Shown one piece after another: positions 10,451-19,011 of a stretch of 64,000 nt of DNA (its first letter is position 1; each line of letters opens with the position of its first letter). The stretch covers positions 124,001 to 188,000 of the forward strand of contig PHBE01000004.1 of assembly GCA_002841885.1 (NCBI GenBank). The letters run 5' to 3'. The DNA is from Deltaproteobacteria bacterium HGW-Deltaproteobacteria-18 (lineage in GTDB: Bacteria > Desulfobacterota > Desulfovibrionia > Desulfovibrionales > Desulfomicrobiaceae). The notes beneath the pieces are model-generated. The model saw nothing but the letters and a program-made list of their open reading frames with translations, searched no databases and was not told the origin of the DNA. The translations under genes were made by a program, and so were the position numbers.

Positions 10451-10621
10451 GGCTCCGAACCAGCACGGCGGCCATGGCCGGGGACCTGGGCCGAACGGAT
10501 CGGCAACACCGGCCAGGAAGGCCAGACCATTGCAAAGGTGGACGACCATAAGGAGTACTGCATCAATCTCTATGTCTGGCCAGCGTCCGACTCGAAAACA
10601 GAGATCCGGCGGGAAGCCTGA
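10451..10621 (+). pseudogene. Relic resembling the NdvB C-terminus
   Basis: Directly after the hydrolase stop codon, in the same frame and without a start codon, the DNA encodes GQEGQTIAKVDDHKEYCI and then a stop at 10619-10621. The last residues of the glucan synthase contain GQTISLVDDHLEHWI. By eye, about 39 of 51 bases match between 10511-10561 and 9259-9309. This suggests a leftover of a second NdvB-like gene or a local duplication. The match is short, so coincidence cannot be excluded. Confidence 0.4.
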
Positions 10622-10943
10622 ACGCCAAATATGACACTTGCACAACATCTGACGGGAACCACTGGCGCAATCATTCGCGTGTCATTCGGATCAATACACT
10701 TTTTGCCCGTATAATCAGCATGTTGATTTCTCCGGACGAGCATCTTGGTGCTGGCACGCCCATTGCGATGCTCCGCGTGTCGTTGCGCACAAGGAAAGTG
10801 CAGGCAGTAGTTCCGGCAAGACGAAATTCTGACTGACGGCGCCACGAAAAAAAAAGACAGCGATTCTGAAAGATTCGTCCCCGGAGCGCCAACCCTTGCA
10901 CTCCTCGGGATATCAAACTGCAGAGTATGTCCGGAGCCCTTTC
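10622..10943. other. Intergenic stretch without a recognised gene
   Basis: No supported reading frame and no clear hairpin terminator was seen. The start of the radical SAM gene could be placed at 10896, but CGGAG 9 bases before the ATG at 10944 supports the later start. Confidence 0.5.
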
Positions 10944-12443
10944 ATGAAAATACTTCTTCTCTACCCCCACTATCCAGACACATTCTGGAGTTTCCGGCAC
11001 GCCATGAAGTTTATCGGGAGAAAGGCGAGTTTCCCTCCCCTGGGCCTTTTGACCGTGGGCGCCATGCTCCCTGCCGCATGGGACAAAAAGCTCGTCGACA
11101 TGAACGTCAGCCCTCTGTCCGATGATGACCTGATGTGGGCGGATTACGTCTTCATAAGCGCCATGACCATCCAGCGGGCATCGGTCATGGAGGTACTCTC
11201 AAGGTGTCGCCGGATCGGAACCAAGACGGTCGCCGGAGGACCGCTGTTCACCAGCGCACCCGACGATTTCCCGCAAGTCGACCATCTGGTTTTAGGCGAG
11301 GCGGAACTCACGCTCCCCCCGTTTCTCCACGATCTGCAAACAGACACGGCTCGTCATCTCTACGTGAACGCACAACGCGCAGACCTGAGCACAACACCAT
11401 TGCCGCTCTGGGAGTTGATCGACGTCGAAAAGTATGCCGCCATGAATATCCAGTATTCGCGAGGGTGCCCCTTTGACTGTGAATTCTGCGACATAACGTC
11501 TCTGTTCGGCCGCAAATCCCGAGCCAAGGAAGTGCCGCAATTTCTCGCAGAACTGGAGCGCCTCCACACCCAGGGGTGGCGAGGATCTGTCTTCGTGGTC
11601 GACGACAATTTCATCGGGGATCGTGCCAGGCTGAAACAGACAATACTGCCGACATTGATCGAATGGATGGATGACCATGACTATCCGTTCTATTTCTATA
11701 CCGAGGCCTCCATCAATCTCGCCGATGACAGCCAACTGATGGAACTCATGGTCAAAGCAGGCTTCAAGGAGGTCTTCATCGGCATTGAAACCCCAAATGA
11801 GGAGAGCCTTACCGAGAGCGGCAAAGTGCAGAACAGGCACCGCGACCTTCTCGACTCGGTCCGCCGGATTCAACAGGCAGGGCTGCAGGTGCACGGCGGA
11901 TTCATCATCGGGTTCGACAGCGACCCTCCTGCAATTTTTGAAATGCAGATCAACTTCATTGAAGAAAGCGGCATCGTAACCGCGATGGTAGGCCTCCTGA
12001 CCGCCTTGCGGGGCACCCGGCTTTATCAGCGTCTGAACCGGGAAGGTCGCCTGCTCGGCGATCCGACCGGAAACAACACGGCCATTGCCCTCAATTTCAC
12101 GCCACATATGGATGCTGCGAAACTCATCAGTGGCTATCAAATGATTCTGAACACCATATATTCCCCAAAGAACTTCTATCGGCGCACACTCAGATTCTTT
12201 AAAATATACAGCCCGCTCTATTTTGGAAAATTTCACTATCAGCGTGGTTATATTGGAGCTTTATTCAAATCTATCCTATACATCGGCATAATTGGAAAAG
12301 AAAGATACCACTATTGGAAACTATTACTGTGGACTGCATTCAACAAGCCAAAACTTTTTCCACTTGCAATTACATACTCTATCTATGGATTTCACTTTAT
12401 GAAAATTGCAGAAGAAATAAATGAACAGATTGCAATCAAATAA
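10944..12443 (+). CDS. B12-binding domain radical SAM protein
   Basis: A 499-residue protein. The N-terminal ~140 residues look like a cobalamin-binding Rossmann domain (MKILLLYPHYPD, later VAGGPLFTS and LGEAE). The radical SAM core begins at SRGCPFDCEFCD, with iron-sulfur ligands Cys175, Cys179 and Cys182. A C-terminal DUF4070-like region is followed by an unusual aromatic, basic tail. In this family such enzymes do SAM-dependent methylations or rearrangements of lipids or secondary metabolites; the substrate here is unknown. The last ~300 bases are clearly AT-richer than the rest, unlike neighbouring genes, and lead into AT-rich intergenic DNA and a transposase relic. This suggests import or a recombination boundary. 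Confidence 0.8.
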   Translation: MKILLLYPHYPDTFWSFRHAMKFIGRKASFPPLGLLTVGAMLPAAWDKKLVDMNVSPLSDDDLMWADYVFISAMTIQRASVMEVLSRCRRIGTKTVAGGPLFTSAPDDFPQVDHLVLGEAELTLPPFLHDLQTDTARHLYVNAQRADLSTTPLPLWELIDVEKYAAMNIQYSRGCPFDCEFCDITSLFGRKSRAKEVPQFLAELERLHTQGWRGSVFVVDDNFIGDRARLKQTILPTLIEWMDDHDYPFYFYTEASINLADDSQLMELMVKAGFKEVFIGIETPNEESLTESGKVQNRHRDLLDSVRRIQQAGLQVHGGFIIGFDSDPPAIFEMQINFIEESGIVTAMVGLLTALRGTRLYQRLNREGRLLGDPTGNNTAIALNFTPHMDAAKLISGYQMILNTIYSPKNFYRRTLRFFKIYSPLYFGKFHYQRGYIGALFKSILYIGIIGKERYHYWKLLLWTAFNKPKLFPLAITYSIYGFHFMKIAEEINEQIAIK

Positions 12444-12671
12444 ATTTTGCAATCATTAATCCGAGAATCAGACAATCAAAATGTAATGGAACATGCTCCG
12501 GATTACTAATGACTCCGAAAAGACTGGCAGTGCTCATCAGAAAATTATGCGACCGGCATGCTCCGTGGTGATCTCCAGAATATCACAAGCGGATTCGGCA
12601 GCAGTGAACATCGCCGAATAGAGGCGCCCGAGCATTAATAATCGTTCCTGAAAAACTCTGAAAACGATCCG
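12444..12671. other. AT-rich intergenic stretch beside the transposase relic
   Basis: No gene seen. The ten-base word CATGCTCCGG near 12491 recurs with one change (CATGCTCCGT) near 12558. No clear terminal inverted repeats of an insertion sequence were identified. Confidence 0.45.
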
Positions 12672-13108
12672 TCAAGCACAAGCCTGTACCGACCGAACAT
12701 CCGGTCGAAAAACGTGCCCAAGTAAGTTGAAGCACAAAAAATACAGTGTCCATATGAACTTCCGGAATTTGAAGGCCACACAGGCCATGAACTGGTTCAC
12801 GAAATCGCCGATCCGACCTTTAAGGCAGTTTCGGAGCATCCTGTGATCGTTCTTGAGGTGACCTATGATTGGTCCGATGGCGCTCTGGGCGAAAACGTGC
12901 CCGTGCTTGGCGCTTCTCGTGTTCAGTCGTCGAGACCTTGCATGATTCTGGAATTTCGATGCGGGTTTCCCCTACCCAGCGCTTGACTCGGTAGCCACGG
13001 CCGCAGAGCCCCATGGTTGGGCTTTGCCCCTCGACACTCTCGACTTGGTTCAGCACTGCGGGTAAACCTCCAAGAATTGTGTGGCCCGAAGTTTCCCGGC
13101 AGGTCATT
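12672..13108 (-). pseudogene. Decayed transposase C-terminus (IS5/IS1182-type DDE)
   Basis: Read on the minus strand, pieces in different frames reconstruct the end of a DDE transposase. LPGN is followed after a shift by [16 protein letters not shown], then RGYRVK, VGETRIEIPE and EKRQARARF. After another shift comes GPIIGHLKNDHRMLRNCL and KGRIGDFVNQFMACVAF, ending in a stop at 12672. These blocks are typical of the last third of IS5/IS1182-group transposases. At least two frameshifts and the missing N-terminal two thirds make it inactive. It lies just downstream of the tRNA-Pro terminator. Confidence 0.8.
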
Positions 13109-13120
13109 GGGCAAAAATCC

Positions 13121-13158
13121 AAAAAAAAGGCCTACAGGTGATTTACCTGTAAGCCTTT
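13121..13158 (-). terminator. Rho-independent terminator of tRNA-Pro
   Basis: On the minus strand, AAAGGCTTACAGGT pairs with ACCTGTAGGCCTT around a short loop, followed by a run of eight T. Confidence 0.85.
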
Positions 13159-13166
13159 GCTTTTCC

Positions 13167-13243
13167 TGGTCGGGGCGAGAGGATTCGAACCTCCGGCCCT
13201 CGGTTCCCAAAACCGATGCGCTACCAAACTGCGCTACGCCCCG
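13167..13243 (-). tRNA. tRNA-Pro (anticodon UGG)
   Basis: Read on the minus strand: acceptor stem CGGGGCG pairs with CGCCCCG; D-arm GCGC...GCGC; anticodon stem TCGGT/ACCGA with loop TTTGGGA giving anticodon TGG; T-arm GGAGG-TTCGAAT-CCTCT; discriminator A with an encoded CCA end at 13167-13169. A terminator follows at 13121-13158 and a promoter precedes at 13254-13283. Confidence 0.95.
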
Positions 13244-13253
13244 AAGAGCGCCG

Positions 13254-13283
13254 TATCTACACAGGCGCGCTTCACACTGTCAA
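13254..13283 (-). promoter_or_regulatory. Sigma-70 promoter of tRNA-Pro
   Basis: On the minus strand a perfect TTGACA (13278-13283) is followed after 18 bases by TAGATA (13254-13259), about 10 bases upstream of the mature tRNA 5' end. Confidence 0.6.
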
Positions 13284-13338
13284 CAGGTTTCTCGACGGGG
13301 CTCTGGACAGGGGTTGAGGTTGGCCTTAAATACCGGCC

Positions 13339-14121
13339 ATGCGTGCCGTCATCGTTTTGCTCACAGATTTTGGCCTCCTTGACCCCTATGTCGGACAGAT
13401 GAAGGGTGTTGTCTTGCGTGAGGCGCCGGACGCGTGCATTGTGGATCTCTGCCATGAAGTGGACGCCCACAACATCATTCAGGCCGGTTTTTTGCTGCAG
13501 GCCAGTTATCGCCATTTCCCGCCTCAAAGCATTTTTTTGAACGTTGTCGATCCTGGCGTCGGCTCCACCAGGCCCATTGTGCTGGCCGAGCGGGAGAATC
13601 AGTTCTTCCTGGCCCCGGACAATGGACTGCTTTCGTTTCTGATCGATTCGCCTGCTTCGTGGTGGAGGATTGACGCGCAGGCCTTCGCCGCCGGCAACAC
13701 TTTTCACGGACGGGACATTTTCGCGCCCATCGCCGCCAGGCTGGCCCTTGGCGCTACCCCGCAAACCATGGGTTCGCGCGTCGCGCCGGACACCATCATG
13801 CGCCGCGACCTCGTCTGGGCCAGGACCGGGGACCTTGCCGTCGACTGCGTGATCCTGCATGTGGACCGCTTCGGCAACTGCCTTTTGAACCTGCGCGCCG
13901 AATATTATGACGAATCGCCAAAGGCATGGCTCCTCGATGACGGCAGGACCATCGTCAAGGCCGCCACCTACGCAGACCTCGCTCCCGGACAAATCGGGAT
14001 TCTGGCGGGCAGTCAGGGCGTGCTGGAACTGGCGTTAAACCAGGGCGACTGCGCCCGAACCCTTGGCCTTTGCCCCGGCCGGAACATCCGCCTGACCCAA
14101 AAGGACACCCTTCATCCGTGA
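13339..14121 (+). CDS. SAM hydrolase / SAM hydroxide adenosyltransferase (DUF62)
   Basis: A 260-residue cytosolic protein of the SAM hydroxide adenosyltransferase/fluorinase superfamily, whose ordinary members split S-adenosylmethionine into adenosine and methionine. Signatures are LTDFG at the N-terminus, VDPGVGS in the middle, and FHGRDIFAP with the family His/Arg/Asp. The C-terminal domain contains VDRFGN, also typical. Nothing points to halogenation. Its stop codon overlaps the GTG of cobS (GTGA at 14118-14121), so the two are translationally coupled. No strong ribosome-binding site is visible before the ATG. Confidence 0.88.
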   Translation: MRAVIVLLTDFGLLDPYVGQMKGVVLREAPDACIVDLCHEVDAHNIIQAGFLLQASYRHFPPQSIFLNVVDPGVGSTRPIVLAERENQFFLAPDNGLLSFLIDSPASWWRIDAQAFAAGNTFHGRDIFAPIAARLALGATPQTMGSRVAPDTIMRRDLVWARTGDLAVDCVILHVDRFGNCLLNLRAEYYDESPKAWLLDDGRTIVKAATYADLAPGQIGILAGSQGVLELALNQGDCARTLGLCPGRNIRLTQKDTLHP

Positions 14122-14843
14122 ATCCGCTAAAAGACTTTCTCGTGGCCCTGACTTTTCTGACCCGCCTGGGCCGTGCCCATATCACCACCAACGAAGCCAT
14201 CAGCCGGTCCATGCCCATGTATCCGATGGTGGGCCTGCTCATCGGACTGATCCTGGCTCTTTGCACCCTGCTCCCGCTCTCGTCATGGGTCTTGGCCTGG
14301 ATGCTGACCGGTCTCAACATCTACCTGACCCGGGGCCTGCACTGGGACGGATGGGCCGACCTGTGGGACGGATGGGGCAGCGGCGCGACGGGAGAACGCT
14401 TTTGGGCCATCGTCAAGGACAGCCACATCGGGGCCTTCGGGACCATGGGCCTGATCCTGGGCCTTGGCCTGCAGACCGCGCTCTTCGAGTCGGCCGTTTC
14501 CCGGGATGCATGGACGGCGCTCATCTTCGCCCCTGTTTTCGGCCGCTTCTGCTGCCTTGTCCTGGCCCGCATGGGCCAAAACCTGTCCCGCCCCGGACTG
14601 GGTCAAAACGCCGTGCAGGGCGCAACGCGGTCCGCGCTGATCCTGGGCGGATGCACCACCCTGCTCCCGGCTCTGGCACTTCCCGGGAACCATCTGGTCG
14701 CCACCCTCGCGCTGTCCATCGCCGCCCTGGCTGCGCTGCAGACCCTGGGCCGCAAACAGGGCGGAGTGAACGGCGATTTCCTGGGCGCCGCAATCATTGC
14801 CGGGGAGGTCTGCGCCCTTCTTCCACTTGCCTTGCCGACCTGA
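14118..14843 (+). CDS. cobS: Adenosylcobinamide-GDP ribazoletransferase
   Basis: CobS catalyses the last joining step of cobalamin synthesis, linking adenosylcobinamide-GDP with alpha-ribazole at the inner membrane. The 241-residue hydrophobic product has the family blocks LHWDGWADLWDGWGSG (acidic metal-binding segment) and the C-terminal GGVNGDFLGA, with five to six membrane segments. GTG at 14118 is chosen as start because it overlaps the upstream stop as GTGA; an in-frame upstream ATG would overlap the DUF62 gene by 50 bases. No other cobalamin gene and no cobalamin riboswitch was seen here. The B12-binding radical SAM gene is a few kilobases away. Confidence 0.9.
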   Translation: MNPLKDFLVALTFLTRLGRAHITTNEAISRSMPMYPMVGLLIGLILALCTLLPLSSWVLAWMLTGLNIYLTRGLHWDGWADLWDGWGSGATGERFWAIVKDSHIGAFGTMGLILGLGLQTALFESAVSRDAWTALIFAPVFGRFCCLVLARMGQNLSRPGLGQNAVQGATRSALILGGCTTLLPALALPGNHLVATLALSIAALAALQTLGRKQGGVNGDFLGAAIIAGEVCALLPLALPT

Positions 14844-15061
14844 TACGTATTGGCTCGTATTCTGTGTCCCTGAACGCCTGTTCAATACCTAATCAATCGT
14901 GCGCCAACTCTAGATGCAGATCCTTATGCCGGCAGTCCGAAGGGCCTTCATTGACCCCCCTTTTTTTTTGAGTTAGCAGCGCCACAAACGCCCTTATTAA
15001 GTGGTCACTCAAGCTCTCACTTCTCACCGACCACACGGCGCAATCCATACAGGAGAACACA

Positions 15062-16144
15062 ATGGACTTCCCACAACTCAAGATCGGTGATCTTGTTGCA
15101 AAAATCCCCATCATCCAGGGCGGCATGGGTGTTGGCATTTCCCTTTCCGGTCTGGCTTCGGCCGTGGCCAAGGAAGGCGGCATCGGCGTCATCGCCGCCG
15201 CCATGATCGGCATGGGCGAGCCCGATATCGGAAGCAATTACCGCGAAGCGAACACCCGCGCGCTGGCCCACGAGCTGCGCAAGGCCCGCGAAGTGACCGA
15301 CGGCATCCTGGGCGTGAACATCATGGTCGCCCTGACCAATTTCAGCGACCTGGTCAAAACATCCATCAAGGAAGGCGCGGACGTCATCTTCGCCGGTGCC
15401 GGCCTTCCTCTGGACCTGCCCTCCTACATCAAGGACGGAGCCAAGACCAAGCTCGTACCCATCATCTCCTCGGCCCGGGCCGCCAGCATCATCTGCAAGA
15501 AATGGCTGTCCAAGTTCGATTACCTGCCCGACGCCTTCGTGGTCGAAGGCCCCAAGGCCGGTGGGCATCTCGGCTTCAAGCCCGAACAGCTCGACGACCC
15601 CGAGTTCTCGCTTGAAAAGACCGTGCCCGAAGTCATCGAAGCCGTGCGCGAATTCGAGATCAAAGCCGGCCGGCCGATTCCGGTCATCGCCGCTGGCGGT
15701 GTCTGGGACGGCGCGGACATTCACAAGTACCTCAAGATGGGCGCGGCGGGCGTGCAGATGGGCACACGCTTCGTGGCCACTCACGAATGCGATGCGGACA
15801 TCAAATTCAAGGAAAGCTACGTAAACGCCACGGAAGAAGACATCCAGATCATCAAGAGCCCCGTGGGCCTGCCCGGACGGGCAGTCGATGGGCCTTTCCT
15901 GCAGGATGTGAAGGCTGGCCTCAAGAAGCCCTTCAAATGCCCATTCCACTGCATCAGCTCCTGCGACTACACCAAGAGCCCCTATTGCATCGCGCTCGCG
16001 CTGGTGAACGCCAAGAAGGGACTGCTCAAGCACGGCTTCGCCTTTGCGGGCGCCAACGCCTACAGGGTCAACGCCATCATCTCCGTAAAGGAACTGATCG
16101 AATCCCTGCGTCAGGGATATATCGAGGCAGCCAGCGCCGCCTAG
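15062..16144 (+). CDS. Nitronate monooxygenase-like flavin oxidoreductase
   Basis: A 360-residue TIM-barrel FMN protein of the nitronate monooxygenase / FabK-like family. Family blocks are IIQGGMGVGIS at the N-terminus, VVEGPKAGGHLGF (the His-containing segment) near residue 165, IAAGGVWDG near 215 and AGVQMGTRFVATHEC near 240. The C-terminal part contains several cysteines (CPFHCISSCDYTKSPYC), typical of the anaerobe subgroup whose substrate is unsettled. GGAG stands about 8 bases before the ATG. The gene stands alone, with a terminator directly after it, so context adds little about its role. Confidence 0.85.
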   Translation: MDFPQLKIGDLVAKIPIIQGGMGVGISLSGLASAVAKEGGIGVIAAAMIGMGEPDIGSNYREANTRALAHELRKAREVTDGILGVNIMVALTNFSDLVKTSIKEGADVIFAGAGLPLDLPSYIKDGAKTKLVPIISSARAASIICKKWLSKFDYLPDAFVVEGPKAGGHLGFKPEQLDDPEFSLEKTVPEVIEAVREFEIKAGRPIPVIAAGGVWDGADIHKYLKMGAAGVQMGTRFVATHECDADIKFKESYVNATEEDIQIIKSPVGLPGRAVDGPFLQDVKAGLKKPFKCPFHCISSCDYTKSPYCIALALVNAKKGLLKHGFAFAGANAYRVNAIISVKELIESLRQGYIEAASAA

Positions 16145-16168
16145 CACAAGCGGTCATTGGTTTACGCA

Positions 16169-16197
16169 AGCCCGGCCCCAATGGCCGGGCTTTTTTT
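16169..16197 (+). terminator. Rho-independent terminator after the flavin oxidoreductase
   Basis: AGCCCGGCC pairs with GGCCGGGCT around CCAAT, followed by seven T. Confidence 0.9.
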
Positions 16198-16224
16198 GTG
16201 CACGCTTTTTGCTAAGATGCACCC

Positions 16225-16668
16225 ATGGCACGTCCCTTTCTGTTCAAACTCGAAAAGATTCTGGAATACCGCAGGCAGCTCGAAGACCAGGCAAAACTGG
16301 CCTTGAGCCTGACCAGGCAACAGATCGCGGAACAGAGCCTGCGAGTCGAGGCCCTGCACAAAGACCTTGAGGCCTGCCTTCGGGAGCTCAGCGCGATCAA
16401 ACAAATGACCCAGCCGGAGCTGTGGCTCTGGTCAGGCTGGCGAAAACGTCTGGAACTTGACAAAACACAGGCACAGGCGAAACTTGTCGAACTGCAGACA
16501 CTGGCCGAAACCCGTCGGCTCGAGCTGGTGACAAAAGCCAAGGACCGCAAACTCCTGGAGAAACTCCGGGCCAAACAGGCAGAAAAACATGTTCAGGAAG
16601 AACAGCGAAAAGAGCAAAAGGAATTCGACGAGACAGGCACCCTCCGCCACGGGCGTACGCCTTACTAG
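16225..16668 (+). CDS. fliJ: Flagellar export protein FliJ
   Basis: A 147-residue, almost fully helical coiled-coil protein beginning MARPFLFKLEKILEYR, the usual FliJ opening. FliJ works with the FliI ATPase in flagellar type III export. The C-terminal half is rich in Lys, Glu and Gln. The next gene starts inside its 3' end (80-base overlap), and that partner is a MotE-like protein, matching the common fliJ-motE arrangement. The rest of the flagellar export operon is not in the window. Confidence 0.85.
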   Translation: MARPFLFKLEKILEYRRQLEDQAKLALSLTRQQIAEQSLRVEALHKDLEACLRELSAIKQMTQPELWLWSGWRKRLELDKTQAQAKLVELQTLAETRRLELVTKAKDRKLLEKLRAKQAEKHVQEEQRKEQKEFDETGTLRHGRTPY

Positions 16669-17242
16669 GCTGGTCCAGGCCATCATCGCCCTCGCGGCCG
16701 TCAAGCTGGCCGCCATCTGCCTGCTCTGGATTCCGCCCACCCTTCACGAGAGTCCCTTGCTGCAGCCCGTGACCATCCGTCCGGCCATTGCCGCAAGCCA
16801 GGCCCTGGCGCAGGAACCTGCCACGCCCTCCTCCCAGGATAACACCACCGAGACCGCAGCGCAGACAGACCAGCCCCTGGACATCAATGCGCGGGAACAG
16901 GCCTTGGCCAAAAAAGAGGCGGAACTGAAGGTGCTGGAAGCGCAGGTCGACGAGAAGCTCACCAAATTGCGGGAGCTTGAAATCAGGATGCAAAACCTGA
17001 TCGACTCCGCCGCAAGCATCCAGGACGAGAAGATGGCGCACCTGATCGACGTCTATTCGAACATGAAGCCCAAGCAGGCCGCAGTGGTTCTGCAAACCTT
17101 GGAAGAACCCATTGCCGTCAGAATCCTGGCGGGGATGAGCGGCCGCAAGGCCGGCGAAATCCTGTCCTCGGTGCGGGCCGACCGCGCGGCCGTGCTCTCA
17201 GCGGCCCTGACCCGGCTGCAGACCGGCGAGAACGGGAACTGA
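16589..17242 (+). CDS. MotE-family flagellar protein (MgtE N-domain like)
   Basis: A 217-residue membrane-anchored protein: short basic N-terminus, one membrane segment at about residues 28-48, a coiled coil near 95-135 (REQALAKKEAELKVLEAQ), then an MgtE-N-like bundle near 145-210 (YSNMKPKQAAVVLQTLEEP, ILAGMSGRKAGEIL). Such proteins are coded next to fliJ and are thought to be periplasmic chaperones or stabilisers of the stator or motor. It overlaps fliJ by 80 bases in another frame. The exact function in this organism is inferred from family and neighbourhood. Confidence 0.75.
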   Translation: MFRKNSEKSKRNSTRQAPSATGVRLTRLVQAIIALAAVKLAAICLLWIPPTLHESPLLQPVTIRPAIAASQALAQEPATPSSQDNTTETAAQTDQPLDINAREQALAKKEAELKVLEAQVDEKLTKLRELEIRMQNLIDSAASIQDEKMAHLIDVYSNMKPKQAAVVLQTLEEPIAVRILAGMSGRKAGEILSSVRADRAAVLSAALTRLQTGENGN

Positions 17243-17245
17243 GAA

Positions 17246-17986
17246 ATGCCGCGCATCAGGCTGACCGTGGCCTATGTCGGCACCCGCTACCAGGGCTGGC
17301 AGATCCAGGCTCAAGGTGCCACCATCCAGGGCGCCATCGAGGACAAACTGGCCCGCATCTGCGGCGAACTGGTGCGGGTTCACGGCTCCGGGCGCACGGA
17401 CTCGGGCGTGCATGCCCTGGCTCAGGTGGCCCATTTCGACGTCCCCGAGTCCAAGGCGCACATCCCCTGGCAACAGGCCCTGAACTCCATGCTGCCGGAC
17501 GACATCGCCATCCTCGATGCAGCAGAAGTTCAGGAAGATTTTCATGCGCGCTTTTCGGTCCGCTCCAAGCGTTACGCCTACACCCTCTGGACCGAGCCGC
17601 ACTTCATCCTGCCGCAACGGGCGCCCTTTGTCTGGGCCGTGCGCGGGCTTGATTTCGAGGCCATGGGCCAGGCTGCGCAAGAGCTTGCCGGGACCCACGA
17701 TTTCGCGGCGTTCCAGAACGCCGGCACGGAGATCAAAGGCACCGTGCGCACCCTCGAACCCATTCTCCGCACCCAGGGGCAGCACCCGGCGGAATGGGTC
17801 TTCAGCTTTCAGGCCGACGGCTTTTTGAAACAGATGGTCCGCAACCTCATGGGACTGCTGGTCGAAGCGGGACGAGGCGTACTGCCCCCCGGAGACGTCC
17901 GCGCCATCCTCGAAGGATGTGATCGCCGCAAGGCCCCGGCCACCGCTCCGGCCCGGGGACTCACACTGGAGGAAGTCATCTATTAA
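17246..17986 (+). CDS. truA: tRNA pseudouridine synthase A
   Basis: TruA converts uridines 38-40 of tRNA anticodon stems to pseudouridine. The 246-residue product carries the catalytic block GSGRTDSGVHA, whose Asp is the nucleophile, near residue 52. Other family segments are YQGWQ near the N-terminus, RYAYTL and FLKQMVRNLMG near the C-terminus. Its ATG lies 3 bases after the stop of the MotE-like gene, so it is probably the last gene of that transcript. Confidence 0.95.
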   Translation: MPRIRLTVAYVGTRYQGWQIQAQGATIQGAIEDKLARICGELVRVHGSGRTDSGVHALAQVAHFDVPESKAHIPWQQALNSMLPDDIAILDAAEVQEDFHARFSVRSKRYAYTLWTEPHFILPQRAPFVWAVRGLDFEAMGQAAQELAGTHDFAAFQNAGTEIKGTVRTLEPILRTQGQHPAEWVFSFQADGFLKQMVRNLMGLLVEAGRGVLPPGDVRAILEGCDRRKAPATAPARGLTLEEVIY

Positions 17987-18070
17987 TGACTTTTGAAAAC
18001 CATCCGATTGGTTGATAATGTCTGTCGGAATCCGGCTGTTTCGATGACGAGCACCTGTAAAGAGGTTTCC

Positions 18071-18910
18071 ATGGCCTTAAGCGATCTGCAGAAACTCTTC
18101 GTTGTCTCCACCGCCACCCAGATGTGGCAGCAGGACCTGCTGATGAACGCCTACTTCCAGGGTTCCTCCGTAGGCGCCAACCTGCGCGAGATGATACTCG
18201 GGCAGCAACCGGTCAAGCCCCTGACCAACCCCTTCGACGAGGCCATCACCGGCAGGCTGCGCTCGGACAGCGCCGCCATCCGCCAGGCCGGCCGCAATGT
18301 GCAGGAGGCTGGCTCCATGGTCGGCATCGCGGCCAGCGCGGTGGGCACGATCAAAAGCACCCTTGAGGAAATGCAGAGCCTCGCCCAGCAGGTGAAAGAC
18401 GGCGATCTGACATACTCCGCGGATGTCGCCACGCAGTACAACGCCCTGCGCGACAAGATCACGGGCATCATCGAATCGACCGAGTACAACGGAATCTCAC
18501 TGCTCGACGATACGCGATGGGGCACCGACCAGATCGACTCGGACGGCAATGTCTTCATCCAATCGTTCGCCCTGGGTGCGAACGGCGGCTTTAACGTGAC
18601 CTTCCAGAAACTCGACGCCACCGGTCTTGCCGCCCTTCAGGGCACGGCCCTGGAAGACAACCCTGCCGGCAGCCTGCAAACCGAACTGGACACGCTCTCC
18701 ACCCATATAGGGGACATGACCACCCTGGAAGAAATCTACGCCCAGCGCGAAGACGGGCTGACCTATCAGGCAACGGCCATCGACTCGCAAGCCGACCTGC
18801 TGGACCAGGCCGTGGCGGCTAGGAGGCAGACACCGACCCTGTCCCTGGAGGAAATCCTGATCCGTCTCCTCATGCGCGATACAGGCACCCTGCTCGACGA
18901 AACGAGCTGA
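18071..18910 (+). CDS. Short flagellin-like protein
   Basis: A 279-residue protein. The ATG at 18071 is preceded by AGAGG and is preferred to an in-frame ATG at 17993. The middle resembles the D0/D1 core of flagellins (GTIKSTLEEMQSLAQQ, then YNALRDKITGIIESTEYNGI and SLLDD, matching the usual NGxxLL block). The normal flagellin N-terminus and C-terminal LG... helix are not recognisable; the C-terminus instead ends in LLMRDTGTLLDETS. It might be a secreted filament-related or hook-associated protein rather than the main flagellin. It stands after the fliJ-motE-truA group. Confidence 0.6.
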   Translation: MALSDLQKLFVVSTATQMWQQDLLMNAYFQGSSVGANLREMILGQQPVKPLTNPFDEAITGRLRSDSAAIRQAGRNVQEAGSMVGIAASAVGTIKSTLEEMQSLAQQVKDGDLTYSADVATQYNALRDKITGIIESTEYNGISLLDDTRWGTDQIDSDGNVFIQSFALGANGGFNVTFQKLDATGLAALQGTALEDNPAGSLQTELDTLSTHIGDMTTLEEIYAQREDGLTYQATAIDSQADLLDQAVAARRQTPTLSLEEILIRLLMRDTGTLLDETS

Positions 18911-19011
18911 CGCATTGCGCCTCAGGCATCGCGCGCCGTCCATTTTTCCCTTGCCCGCAAGCCCCGATCGGACCTAAAGTGTTTCATCCAATAATCAACA
19001 CTGGAGGCCCC

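Noticed and set aside
14844-15061. Possible terminator at the run of nine T after cobS
   Set aside because: No stable stem was found directly before the T-run.
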